Assembly: GCF_021568905.1 (NCBI RefSeq)
Contig: NZ_JAKGSB010000002.1
Location: 186,001 to 250,000 of the forward strand
DNA length: 64,000 bases
Reading direction: 5' to 3'
Origin: Zavarzinia marina
GTDB taxonomy: Bacteria > Pseudomonadota > Alphaproteobacteria > Zavarziniales > Zavarziniaceae
Below, piece after piece: positions 52,222 through 60,825 of the stretch. A program made the position numbers and the translations under genes. The notes below the pieces were generated by a model. The model did no database searches and was not told the origin of the DNA. It saw only the letters and a list, made by a program, of their open reading frames with translations. How positions within the stretch are numbered: the stretch's first letter is position 1; every line of letters begins with the position of its first letter.

Positions 52222-53931
52222 GTGTCCGGCCTGCTGCGTCTCCTCGATCCCCTGCGTTCCCGCCTCATCGTCCTTATGCTGTTCGTTCTGGCGGCACCGG
52301 CGGCGGGCGGGGCCTTGGTGGCGCGCCAGGCCTATGACGAACAGACGCGCCGGGCCGAGACCCAGGTCCATCAGTTCGCCAGCCTCGCCGCCGCCCACGA
52401 ACGCGATTTCTTCCTCGACACCTGGCGCCTGCTGGTCGGCCTGACCACCGACATTTCGCTGCCCTCGGCCGGGACCCGCTGCCCGCGGGTCTTCACCGCC
52501 TTTCTCGAGATCTACCCGGAATACGGCAGCCTTGCGATGGTCGCGCCGGACGGCCGCCAGGTCTGTTCCACCGATCTGCCGCCGTCCCGCGAGCTGATCA
52601 GCTACGCCGATGCGCCGTGGTTCAAGCGCCTGACCCTGCTGCAGGACTTCACCCTGTCCGACCAGGTGGCGGCCCCCGGGGACGGCGCGCCGGCACTGGT
52701 CGCCGCCATGCCCATGATCGACGCGAAGGGGGATATCGAAGGCGTGGTCGCCGCCTGGATCAAGCTCGACCGGCTGGAGCGCGTGGCCCGCGACACCGGC
52801 CTGCCGGCGGAAGGCGTGATCTACGTCCTGGATCGTCAGGGCGAGGTGCTGACACGGCGCACCGGCGGCGTCGCCGGCGATGGCGGCCTGCCCGCGCCCG
52901 AAATCGTGACCCAGGTGGTGAACGACGAAGTGCTGGAATTCCGCGCCGACGACCGCGACGGCAACGAGCGCGCCTATTCCGTCGTCGTGCTGCAGGGCGG
53001 CGCCATCCATGTGCTGTTCGGCCTGCCCGTCGCCTCCACCTTCGGCTGGATCGACCGCGATCTGACCTCGCGCCTCGCGATGATCGGCGTGACCCTGCTG
53101 GCGGCCGCCCTCGCCGCCGCCATCGGTGGCCATTTCCTGGTCACGCGCTGGGTGCGCCGCCTGCGCGGACTTGCCGCCGAATTCACGGCGGGCCATCTGG
53201 ATCATCGGGTCAACCTGTCGGGCGCCCCCGCCGAACTGCGGGAGCTGGGCGACGGTTTCGCCACCCTGGGACGCCGCGTCGCGACCCGCGAGGCGGAGTT
53301 GAAGCGCAACATCGGCGAGAGGGATCTGCTGATCCGCGAGATCCACCACCGGGTGAAGAACAATCTCCAGACCGTGCTTTCGATGCTGTCGCTGCACCTC
53401 AGGAAGGCCGGCGCGCCGGCCGCGCGGGACGCCCTGTCGGATGTCGAGAAACGGGTGCGCGCGCTCGCCCTCGTGCAGCGCCATCTCTATCTCGACGATG
53501 CCCGCAGCCTGGTGGACGTCAGCGCCCTGCTGACCGAACTGGCCCGCAGCCTCGCGGGCGAGGCCCCCGACGTCCATCTGACCGTCGCCCTGCCGCCGCT
53601 CGCGATCGAGCAGGACCGGGCGACGCCGCTCGCCCTTCTGGTCACGGAATGGATCGGCAACGCGCTCGCCCATGCATTCGGGCCCGGGGGCGGCACGATA
53701 CGTCTCGACGGCACCGTCGCCGGCGAGACGGTCACCGTGACGGTCGCGGACGACGGCCGGGGCTTCGATCCCGACGCGGCCTCCGGCCTCGGCCTCGCCC
53801 TGGTGCCGGGGCTGGTCAAGCAGATGGACGCGGCCAGCACACTCGATACCGCGCCGGGCCGCGGCACCGCCTGGGCCGTCACCTTCCGCCTCGCCCCGCC
53901 GGCCGCCCCGCCGCTGGAGGCGGGGGCGTAG
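52222..53931 (+). CDS. HWE/HisKA_2-type sensor histidine kinase, probable PhyR kinase
   Basis: A 569-residue membrane kinase. Helices are at about residues 13-33 and 284-306, enclosing a periplasmic Cache-like sensor of about 250 residues. HAMP follows (VRRLRGLAAEFTAGHLDHRVN), then EIHHRVKNNLQTVLSMLSLHL with the phosphoacceptor His376 of the HisKA_2 class, and a divergent ATPase (EWIGNALAHAFGPGGGTIRLDG, VADDGRGFDPD, GLGLALVPGLVKQM). HisKA_2/HWE kinases are the PhyR partners in several alphaproteobacteria. The GTG start at 52222 is 19 bp after phyR. The signal is unknown; a periplasmic sensor suggests an external cue. Confidence 0.93.
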   Translation: MSGLLRLLDPLRSRLIVLMLFVLAAPAAGGALVARQAYDEQTRRAETQVHQFASLAAAHERDFFLDTWRLLVGLTTDISLPSAGTRCPRVFTAFLEIYPEYGSLAMVAPDGRQVCSTDLPPSRELISYADAPWFKRLTLLQDFTLSDQVAAPGDGAPALVAAMPMIDAKGDIEGVVAAWIKLDRLERVARDTGLPAEGVIYVLDRQGEVLTRRTGGVAGDGGLPAPEIVTQVVNDEVLEFRADDRDGNERAYSVVVLQGGAIHVLFGLPVASTFGWIDRDLTSRLAMIGVTLLAAALAAAIGGHFLVTRWVRRLRGLAAEFTAGHLDHRVNLSGAPAELRELGDGFATLGRRVATREAELKRNIGERDLLIREIHHRVKNNLQTVLSMLSLHLRKAGAPAARDALSDVEKRVRALALVQRHLYLDDARSLVDVSALLTELARSLAGEAPDVHLTVALPPLAIEQDRATPLALLVTEWIGNALAHAFGPGGGTIRLDGTVAGETVTVTVADDGRGFDPDAASGLGLALVPGLVKQMDAASTLDTAPGRGTAWAVTFRLAPPAAPPLEAGA

Positions 53932-53961
53932 TCACGCCCGTCGCGCGCCGCGTCCTTCGCC

Positions 53962-54873
53962 CTATTCCCTGCGCTTCGGGAACAGGAAGGACAGCCGCCG
54001 GCTGAGGATGCGGAAGTTGAGCGGCGGCACCAGATGCACCAGTTCGCCATCCAGGGCGACCCGTATGCGGTGGCGCTTCGATGCGACGGTGACGGAGCGG
54101 CAGGCGGCGAAGCGGATCGCCGGGGCCGTCTCCCAATGGCCGGCGGCGACGGCGGTGGCGAGGCGCAGCAGGGACAGCGGCCCCTTGGTCTCGGCGACAT
54201 AGACCGCCAGTTCGCCGTCGGCCAGGCTGGCCCGGGACGGCACCGGACCGGCGCCATCGACGAATCGATTGTTCGCGACGACCAGAAGCGGTGTCCGGAT
54301 CTGCGCCGTCTCGCCCGAATCGGTGGCCAGCACCACCTCGACCTCCAGCTCGTGGCGGCGGAACAGGGCGCGCCAGGCGGCCCGCACCATGGCCGGCCAT
54401 TTGCGCAGACCCCGGCGCCGGCGCGCCCGTTCCCGGTCCAGGATCATCCAGGGATAGAAGCCGAGCACGGCGCTGTGCAGGAAGCGGACGTTGTTGACCA
54501 TGGCGACGTCGACCGGCGCCACGGTACCCCGCGCCAGCGCCTTGGCCGCCGCCGCCGGGTCCAGCGGCAGGCCGATGTCGCGCGCCGTCAGGTTCATGGT
54601 GCCGAGGGGCAGGACGCCCAGCACCATGGGCGTGTCGCGGACCTGGTTGACGGCGCCGTGCAGGGTGCCGTCGCCCCCCCCGATCACCAGGGCATCGGGC
54701 CGCGCGGTGATGGCCTTGCCGAGGGCGAGACGCATGTCCTGCGGCTTGGCGGTGACCAGATTGATCGTGTGCCCGGCGTGGGCGAAAGCGGCGCGGATAT
54801 CGCTGGCGATGGCGCCGGGCTCCCGATCGGCCAAGGTGCCGGCTTTTTCGTTCAGCAGGACCATGATACGCAT
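53962..54873 (-). CDS. Diacylglycerol kinase-like lipid kinase (YegS/BmrU type)
   Basis: A 303-residue lipid kinase. The catalytic motif GGGDGTLHGAVNQV is at about residues 59-72, followed by LPLGTMNLTARDIGLP where the family usually has LGTANDFAR. The C-terminal beta domain (LDGELVHLVPPLNFRIL) is typical. It would phosphorylate diacylglycerol, phosphatidylglycerol or a sphingoid-like lipid. ATG at 54873 follows AAGGAAGCTAC. Divergent from the methyltransferase gene. Confidence 0.87.
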   Translation of the reverse strand: MRIMVLLNEKAGTLADREPGAIASDIRAAFAHAGHTINLVTAKPQDMRLALGKAITARPDALVIGGGDGTLHGAVNQVRDTPMVLGVLPLGTMNLTARDIGLPLDPAAAAKALARGTVAPVDVAMVNNVRFLHSAVLGFYPWMILDRERARRRRGLRKWPAMVRAAWRALFRRHELEVEVVLATDSGETAQIRTPLLVVANNRFVDGAGPVPSRASLADGELAVYVAETKGPLSLLRLATAVAAGHWETAPAIRFAACRSVTVASKRHRIRVALDGELVHLVPPLNFRILSRRLSFLFPKRRE

Positions 54874-54967
54874 GTAGCTTCCTTGGAACGGGTCGACCGC
54901 GACGGACAGGTGCGTGGTCGGTCTGGCACTGGAACGGTCTGGCGCATGGTCGGCAAGGGATGTCCGC

Positions 54968-55753
54968 ATGGCAAGTTGGGATCCGGGACAATATGCCAGA
55001 TTCGCCGGCCCCCGGCTGCGCCCGGCGGCCGATCTCGTCGCGCGCCTGCCGGACCGCGCCTTTCGCGCCGGCCTCGATCTCGGCTGCGGCGGGGGCCAGC
55101 TGACGGCGCTGCTCGCCGCGCGCTTCCCGGGCCTCGCCCTGACCGGCGTCGACAATTCGCCCGACATGCTGGCGGTCGCCGCGAAGAAGATGCCCGAAGC
55201 CGTGTTTCGCGCGGGCGACATCGGCGATGTCGCCCTCGGCGCCGGGTTCGACCTCATCGCCTCCAATGCCGCGTTCCATTGGCTGGAGAACCATCGCGAC
55301 ATCCTGGCCGACCTGATGGCGGGGCTGCCGGCGGACGGCGTGCTGGCGGTGCAGATGCCGCGCAACCACGCCGCCCCGTCCCACACCCTGCTGGCCGAGA
55401 CCGTGGCCGAGCCGCGCTTCGCCGCCCGCCTTTCCGGCGTGCAGGGCATCCGCCCGGTCGAAGCCGCCGAAACCTATGCGAGCCTGCTGCTGGATGCCGG
55501 GGCGGGGGAGGTGGATGCCTGGGAGACGACCTATATCCATGCCCTGGCACCGGCGCCCGGCTCCCACCCCGTGCTGGAATGGGTGAAGGGCACGGCGCTG
55601 CGCCCCTATCTCGATGCGCTCGACGAGGATGCGGCGGCGGATTTCACCGCCGCCTTCCGCGAGAAGCTCGCCGCCGCCTACCCGGTCAGGGCCGACGGCG
55701 GCGTGCTGTTCCCGTTCCGGCGGGTGTTCTTCGTCGCCACCCGCCGGCCCTGA
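54968..55753 (+). CDS. tam: Trans-aconitate 2-methyltransferase-like SAM methyltransferase
   Basis: A 261-residue class I methyltransferase. SAM motifs are GLDLGCGGGQLT (about 37-48), TGVDNSPDML, FRAGDIGD and FDLIASNAAFHWLENH. The N-terminus WDPGQYARFAGPRLRPAADLVARLP and overall length are very like Tam, which methylates trans-aconitate to protect aconitase. ATG at 54968 has AAGGGATG before it. The gene stands alone between convergent and divergent neighbours. Confidence 0.88.
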   Translation: MASWDPGQYARFAGPRLRPAADLVARLPDRAFRAGLDLGCGGGQLTALLAARFPGLALTGVDNSPDMLAVAAKKMPEAVFRAGDIGDVALGAGFDLIASNAAFHWLENHRDILADLMAGLPADGVLAVQMPRNHAAPSHTLLAETVAEPRFAARLSGVQGIRPVEAAETYASLLLDAGAGEVDAWETTYIHALAPAPGSHPVLEWVKGTALRPYLDALDEDAAADFTAAFREKLAAAYPVRADGGVLFPFRRVFFVATRRP

Positions 55754-55774
55754 CCCGGGCGCCCGGATCGCGCC

Positions 55775-57193
55775 TTACGGCCGCGACCAGATCTCCGTGT
55801 CGATCTCGCCCTTCAGTTCGGGCATTTCGTCGGCCACGAAATGGGGCACCTCGCCGCGCTTGCGCTTGGCCAGATAATCCTTCACCAGCCGCGCCACCAG
55901 ACCCGACAGCAGCACGATCGCGACCAGATTGATCGTCGCCATCAGGCCCATGGAGGCATCCGCCGCGTTGAACACGGTGGAAACGCTCTCATAGGCGCCC
56001 CACAGCACCATGCCCAGCACGGCGACCCGCAGGATCGTCTTGCCGGCGGTGCTGTCGACCCCGAGATAGACCAGGGCGTTCTCGGCATAGGAGTAGTTGC
56101 CGATGATCGAGGTGAAGGCGAAGAAGAAGATCGCCACGGCGATGAAATAGGCGCCGAAGCTGCCGACATGGGTTTCCATCGCCGCCTGGGTGAGCTGGGT
56201 GCCGGTCAGGCCCGAGCCCGGTTCCAGCTGGCCCGACAGCAGGATCACGATCGCCGTCGCGGTACAGATCAGCAGGGTGTCGATGAAGACGCCGAGCGCC
56301 TGCACGAAGCCCTGGCTGACCGGATGGTGCGGATCGGGTGTCGCGACGGCGGCGATGTTGGGTGCGGAACCCATGCCCGCCTCGTTGGAGAACAGGCCGC
56401 GCTTCACGCCGTTCAGCAGCGCCGCCATGATGCCGCCGGTGACGCCGCCCGCCGCCTGTTCGAAGCCGAAGGCGGAGGAGACGATGGTGCCGATGACGCC
56501 AGGCACTTCGCCGATGTTCATGATCAGGGCGATGAGCGCGACGGCGAGATAGCCGAGCGCCATGAAGGGCACCACCACTTCCGCCACCCGGGCGATCACG
56601 GATATGCCGCCGAAGATGATCACGCCGGTCAGCGCCGCGGTGACCACGCCGCTGACCACCTTGTCGACGCCGAAGGCGCCCTGGACGGCATCGGCGATCG
56701 AATTCGCCTGAACGGCGTTGAACACCAGTCCGAAGGAGAGGATCAGGCAGATCGAGAACAGCACCGCCGCCCAGGGCGCGCCCAGGCCGCGTGCGATGTA
56801 GAAGGCCGGGCCGCCCCGGTAGTTGCCGTTGTGGTCCCTGACCTTGTAGAGCTGGGCCAGCGTGCTTTCGGCCAGCGCCGTCGCCATGCCGAGGGCGGCG
56901 ACCACCCACATCCAGAAGATCGCCCCCGGGCCGCCGAGATAGAGCGCCACCGCGACACCGGCGATGTTACCCGTCCCGACCCGCGACGCGAGACTTGTGC
57001 ACAGCGCCTGAAAGGGCGAAATGCCCGCATGGTCCCCCGCGCGCGAGCCGCGCACCGCCTTGATCATCTCGGGAAAATGCAGAAGCTGCACCAGCTTCAG
57101 CCGGATCGTGAAATAGATGCCGACGGCCAGCAGGCCGTAGATCAGCACATAGCCCCAGAAGACCGTATTCAGAAAGTCGATCACCGTATCCAT
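55775..57193 (-). CDS. Alanine/glycine:cation symporter (AGCS family)
   Basis: A 472-residue transporter with about ten helices. Family-specific stretches are PFQALCTSLASRVGTGNIAGVAVALYLGGPGAIFWMW, RGGPAFYIARGLG, GVKRGLFSNEAGMGSAPNIAA and GAYESVSTVFNAADASMGLMATINL. The family imports alanine or glycine with sodium. ATG at 57193 was chosen over GTG at 57205 for spacing from the AAGGGG. The 95-bp leader shows no glycine riboswitch. Confidence 0.93.
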   Translation of the reverse strand: MDTVIDFLNTVFWGYVLIYGLLAVGIYFTIRLKLVQLLHFPEMIKAVRGSRAGDHAGISPFQALCTSLASRVGTGNIAGVAVALYLGGPGAIFWMWVVAALGMATALAESTLAQLYKVRDHNGNYRGGPAFYIARGLGAPWAAVLFSICLILSFGLVFNAVQANSIADAVQGAFGVDKVVSGVVTAALTGVIIFGGISVIARVAEVVVPFMALGYLAVALIALIMNIGEVPGVIGTIVSSAFGFEQAAGGVTGGIMAALLNGVKRGLFSNEAGMGSAPNIAAVATPDPHHPVSQGFVQALGVFIDTLLICTATAIVILLSGQLEPGSGLTGTQLTQAAMETHVGSFGAYFIAVAIFFFAFTSIIGNYSYAENALVYLGVDSTAGKTILRVAVLGMVLWGAYESVSTVFNAADASMGLMATINLVAIVLLSGLVARLVKDYLAKRKRGEVPHFVADEMPELKGEIDTEIWSRP

Positions 57194-57288
57194 GCTGCCC
57201 CACACCCCTTGTTGTGCCTACACGAAACGGTAACACGCGAAGGATGCGGGTAAAGCACGAATGCGAATGCTTTCTTGAATGAGTCTTG

Positions 57289-58293
57289 TTACTCGGCGGC
57301 GGCATCCCCCGGCCGCTTGTCGTGGCGGACCACGGCCCTGGGCAGGCGCGCGGTGATCACCGCTTCCGCTTCCTCGACCGTGCGGCGCAGGATCTCGGCC
57401 GCCGGCAGGATCTCGTGGATGGCGCCCGAGCCCTGGCCTGCGGCGAGGCAGGCGCGTTTGGCGTCGATACCGTCGGTCACGCCCATCAGGGTCAGATTGG
57501 CGCCCGCCTGGGCCGAGATCATGGCCTGCATGGGGAAGGGCTGGATCTGGTCCGTCTTGCCGTCCCATTCGGTCGTATAGTCATTGCGGATGGCGCGCAG
57601 CGTCTTGCCGGTGAAGCAGCGGGTGATCACCGTATCCTCGTCGCGGGCGGCGACGATCGCCTCCTTGTAACCCTGGGCGGCATTGGCCTCGGTCGAGGCG
57701 ATGAAGCGCGTGCCCATCCAGACCCCGACCGCCCCGAAGGCGAGCGCGGCGGCGAGGCCGCGGCCGTCGACGATGGAACCGGCCGCGACCACCGGGATGT
57801 CCAGCGCGTCGACCATCTGCGGGATCAGCGCCATGCCCGCCACCTTGCCGGTATGGCCGCCGCCTTCCGTCCCTTGCGCGATCACGGCGTCGCAGCCCGC
57901 CGCCTGGGCCTTGCGGCCATGGTTCACCGTGCCGCAGACGGCCATGACCTTCAGGCCCGCGCCCTTCAGCCTCTCCATGATCGGGGCCGGCACGCCGAGA
58001 CCGGCGACGAAGGCGGAAGCACCTTCCTCGATGATGATGTCGACGGCGGCGGTCAGGGTTTCCGGCAGGGCGGTCAGCAGGTCGACGGCGAAGGGCTTCG
58101 CCGTCAGGGACCGCACCTTGCGCATTTCCTCGCGGATCTTCTCGGGCGGCAGCGCCGCCATGCCGAGACAGCCATAGCCGCCCGCCTCGGAAACGGCGGC
58201 GCAGACCTCGGCGAAGGCAACGCCGCCCATGCCGGCGAGCATGACCGGATGCTCGATGCCGAGCAGGTCGCAGAGCTTTGTGTGCAGGCCCAT
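57289..58293 (-). CDS. Nitronate monooxygenase (2-nitropropane dioxygenase family)
   Basis: A 334-residue FMN-dependent TIM-barrel enzyme. Characteristic elements are LGIEHPVMLAGMGGVA, VSEAGGYGCLGMAALPPE, AVCGTVNHGRKAQAAGCDAVIAQGTEGGGHTG and VVAAGSIVDGRGLAAALAFGAVGVWMGTRFIAS. Such enzymes oxidise alkyl nitronates or act on enoyl-CoA analogues. The ATG at 58293 has a GGGGGAGGAGAGAC ribosome site. It is 84 bp downstream of the TetR gene on the same strand and could be controlled by it. Confidence 0.9.
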   Translation of the reverse strand: MGLHTKLCDLLGIEHPVMLAGMGGVAFAEVCAAVSEAGGYGCLGMAALPPEKIREEMRKVRSLTAKPFAVDLLTALPETLTAAVDIIIEEGASAFVAGLGVPAPIMERLKGAGLKVMAVCGTVNHGRKAQAAGCDAVIAQGTEGGGHTGKVAGMALIPQMVDALDIPVVAAGSIVDGRGLAAALAFGAVGVWMGTRFIASTEANAAQGYKEAIVAARDEDTVITRCFTGKTLRAIRNDYTTEWDGKTDQIQPFPMQAMISAQAGANLTLMGVTDGIDAKRACLAAGQGSGAIHEILPAAEILRRTVEEAEAVITARLPRAVVRHDKRPGDAAAE

Positions 58294-58377
58294 GTCTCTC
58301 CTCCCCCGGTTTCGGGTCATTGTTTTCGTTGTTGCGGCAAGTGTCGCTGCCAGCGGGGTCTCAGGGCAAGCCGGACC

Positions 58378-58989
58378 TCAGGGCAAGGCCGCGATTTCCA
58401 TGGTGACATAGTGATGGACCATGCGCGCCAGCCCCGCGCCCAGCTCGGCGAAGCTGAAGGCCGGGTTTTCGTCCGACAGATGCTGGACGACGATATAGAC
58501 GCTGGCATGGATCAGCAGATGGCTCATCACCGCGAGGTCGGGCAGGCGCGCCATCTGCGGATGACGCAGCACATATTGCAGCAAGAGGTCCATCAGCACG
58601 TCCCGCACCGGACCGAAGTCGAAGGCCTGGCTGTTGGCGAAGGTCGCGCGCACGAAGCGCAGGTAGCGTTCGTCGTCGCGGCGCAGGACCGCCTCGATAC
58701 CCTCGATCAGATGACGCACCGCATCGGCGATCTCCATCCGAACGAGGGTCTGGATCTGGGGCCGGACGAAGCCCACCACCTCGGCGACGAAGTGGCGGTT
58801 CATCGCCTTGTAGATCGCTTCCTTATTGTCGAAATATTCGTAGATCGAGCCGACGCCGAGGCCCGCGACATCGGCGATGCGCCGCGTCGTCGTCGCCTGC
58901 AGGCCGTGCCGGGCAACGCAGATGAAGCCCGCCTCGATGATCGTCTCCACCGTCGCCTTGGCGCGCTGCTGTGTCGGTCGTCTTGCCAT
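58378..58989 (-). CDS. TetR-family transcriptional repressor
   Basis: A 203-residue repressor. The N-terminal HTH (TVETIIEAGFICVARHGLQATTTRRIADVAGLGVGSIYEYFDNKEAIYKAM) is canonical; the C-terminal ligand domain is helical and not diagnostic. It is divergent from the metal-dependent hydrolase gene, with an inverted repeat at 59005-59024 between them, and upstream of the nitronate monooxygenase. The inducer is unknown. Confidence 0.92.
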   Translation of the reverse strand: MARRPTQQRAKATVETIIEAGFICVARHGLQATTTRRIADVAGLGVGSIYEYFDNKEAIYKAMNRHFVAEVVGFVRPQIQTLVRMEIADAVRHLIEGIEAVLRRDDERYLRFVRATFANSQAFDFGPVRDVLMDLLLQYVLRHPQMARLPDLAVMSHLLIHASVYIVVQHLSDENPAFSFAELGAGLARMVHHYVTMEIAALP

Positions 58990-59004
58990 GGAAACCCGAA
59001 TTGT

Positions 59005-59024
59005 ATCCGAACAATAGGTCGGAT
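59005..59024. promoter_or_regulatory. Inverted repeat ATCCGA-N8-TCGGAT, candidate TetR operator
   Basis: A perfect 6-bp inverted repeat of 20 bp total lies 15 bp from the TetR start and 47 bp before the divergent gene. Size and position suit a TetR dimer site that controls both. Confidence 0.6.
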
Positions 59025-59070
59025 TATGTTCGAGGACATGGGAGTTCCGGTCAAGCGGGAGGAGTAAGCC

Positions 59071-59943
59071 ATGTCCATCGTCCCCGACAGCGCCAATGTC
59101 GGCGTGCCGCCGCGCAACATGGTGTTCGACCATGACGCCGGCCGCGCGCGTCTGCCCTTCTTCGAGGGCAACGTCCTGACCAATGCCATGTTCGTCGTCT
59201 TCTCCGGCGTCTTTCCGGACGGCGAGCGCTTCTTCCTCGACAGTGTCCGCGCCTTTCGCAAGGAGATCGAGGATCCGACCCTGAAGGCGCGGGTCTCCGG
59301 CTTCATCGGGCAGGAAGCGCTTCATGGGCGCGAGCACGAGCGGCTGAACAGGCTCTTCGCCGAACGCGGCCTCGCCGTCGCCGTGCCGGAGCGCCTGATC
59401 CGCTCGGCGCTGGCGGTCCTGAAGCGCGCGCCGAAGCGCCAGCAACTGGCGGCCACCATCTTCATGGAACATTTCACCGCGGCGCTGGCCGAACAATGGC
59501 TGACCGACGCGCGCTTCCACGCCACGACGGAGCCGGAGGCGATGAAACTCTGGCTGTGGCACGCGGTCGAGGAGCTGGAGCACAAGTCCGTCGCCTATGA
59601 CGTCTTCGAGGCGATCGGCGGCACGCGGGCGGAACGGGCCCAGGGCGCGGCCCTGACCCTCGGCGTGGTGATCCCGGCCGTGCTGGCCGCCTGGGCGGTG
59701 GTGTTCCTGCGCGAGGCGCGCATCCGCGACCTGCGGGATCACGCGCGCGGCATGGGCCTGCTGTTCGGCCGGGGCGGTTTCCTGACCGGCGTCGTCCGGC
59801 AATTGCCGTCGTTCCTGCGCCCGCGCTTCCACCCGGCCGATCACGACACCAGGGCGCTGGAAGCCGAATGGCACGAGAAGCTGTTCGGCGACGCCGGCCT
59901 GTTGAACGCGGAATTCCGCAACAAGGCCGCGCTGGCGGCCTGA
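59071..59943 (+). CDS. Predicted metal-dependent hydrolase (PF10118 family)
   Basis: A 290-residue protein with a ferritin-like helical core. Glu/His pairs are visible at GQEALHGREHERLN (about 83-96), FMEHFTAALAEQW (about 132-144) and VEELEHKSVAYDVFE (about 168-182), consistent with a di-metal site. A hydrophobic helix near 190-215 (GVVIPAVLAAWAVVFLR) suggests membrane association. The family has been called a metal-dependent hydrolase, but the reaction is not known. GGGAGGAG precedes the ATG. Divergent from the TetR gene. Confidence 0.85.
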   Translation: MSIVPDSANVGVPPRNMVFDHDAGRARLPFFEGNVLTNAMFVVFSGVFPDGERFFLDSVRAFRKEIEDPTLKARVSGFIGQEALHGREHERLNRLFAERGLAVAVPERLIRSALAVLKRAPKRQQLAATIFMEHFTAALAEQWLTDARFHATTEPEAMKLWLWHAVEELEHKSVAYDVFEAIGGTRAERAQGAALTLGVVIPAVLAAWAVVFLREARIRDLRDHARGMGLLFGRGGFLTGVVRQLPSFLRPRFHPADHDTRALEAEWHEKLFGDAGLLNAEFRNKAALAA

Positions 59944-59963
59944 CCGCCGCCCCGGACCGGCGA

Positions 59964-60737
59964 TCAGTCGCCGGTCCAGACGGGCTTGCGCTTCTCCGCG
60001 AAGGCGCGCGGCCCCTCGCGGAAATTCTTCGACATGAACAGGCGCCCGACTTCCGGGTAATTGCCCATCATCGCCGCTTCCAGCCCCGGCTGCTCCAGGC
60101 CGCGCATCGCGCTTTCCTTGGTCGCGCGGATCGAGGACGGCGCGCATTCCAGGATCATCTCGGCCCAGCGCCGGGCGCCCGCCAGGGCCTCGCCCTCGGG
60201 CACCACCTCGTTCACGAAGCCGAGGTCCTTGCCTTCCGCCGCCGGCACCCGGCGCCCGGTCAGCAGCATGCCCATGGCCGCCTTCTGGCCGATCTGGCGC
60301 GGCAGGCGGTGCATGCCGCCGGCGAGCGCGGCGAGACCCACGCGCGGCTCCGGCAGGGCGAAGACGGCATTTTCCGAGGCGACGATCAGATCGCAGGCGA
60401 GCGCGATTTCGAAACCGCCGCCCATGGCGAAGCCGTTGACGGCGGCGATCACCGGCTTCGTCAGGTCGAAGCGGTTGGTCAACCCGCCGAAACCGCTGGG
60501 CGGGATCTCGATCGCGCCGCCCTTGGCCTGGAACACCAGGTCGTTGCCGGTCGAAAAGGCCCGGTCCCCGGCGCCGGTGATGATCGCGACCCAGAGATCG
60601 GGATCGGCGGCGAAGGCGTCGAAGGCGTCATGCAGTTCGAAATTGGCCGGCGGGTGCAGGGCATTCATCGCCGCCGGCCGGTTGATGGTCACGGTCAGCA
60701 GATGGCCGTCGCGCTCGATCGTGCAGAACTCGCCCAT
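59964..60737 (-). CDS. Enoyl-CoA hydratase/isomerase family protein
   Basis: A 257-residue crotonase. The oxyanion-hole segments are AFSTGNDLV (about 62-70) and VNGFAMGGGFEIALACD (about 98-114). The catalytic-type glutamate lies in LPEPRVGL; overall it resembles CaiD/carnitinyl-CoA dehydratase-like proteins. It hydrates enoyl-CoA thioesters. ATG at 60737 has an AGGGGAGG ribosome site that is buried in a hairpin (60740-60770); an ATG at 60800 is in frame but less likely. It lies 88 bp downstream of phzF. Confidence 0.9.
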   Translation of the reverse strand: MGEFCTIERDGHLLTVTINRPAAMNALHPPANFELHDAFDAFAADPDLWVAIITGAGDRAFSTGNDLVFQAKGGAIEIPPSGFGGLTNRFDLTKPVIAAVNGFAMGGGFEIALACDLIVASENAVFALPEPRVGLAALAGGMHRLPRQIGQKAAMGMLLTGRRVPAAEGKDLGFVNEVVPEGEALAGARRWAEMILECAPSSIRATKESAMRGLEQPGLEAAMMGNYPEVGRLFMSKNFREGPRAFAEKRKPVWTGD

Positions 60738-60739
60738 GA

Positions 60740-60770
60740 CATCCTCCCCTTTATGGTTGAGGGGAGGATG
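60740..60770 (-). promoter_or_regulatory. Hairpin that sequesters the Shine-Dalgarno of the enoyl-CoA hydratase gene
   Basis: In the mRNA, CAUCCUCCCCU pairs with AGGGGAGGAUG across a 9-nt loop (CAACCAUAA), a perfect 11-bp stem. The right arm contains the ribosome site and ends 2 nt before AUG. No U-run follows, so it is not a terminator. It would need melting, a bound factor or a translating ribosome to open. Confidence 0.65.
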
Positions 60771-60825
60771 CACGGTCGGCGCCGCGCCCACAATGGGCAC
60801 GCGGAACCCCCAAGGTGACGCGGCG

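Noticed and set aside
57194-57288. Glycine riboswitch upstream of the AGCS transporter
   Set aside because: The leader has none of the conserved GGAGAG-type core or tandem aptamer features.
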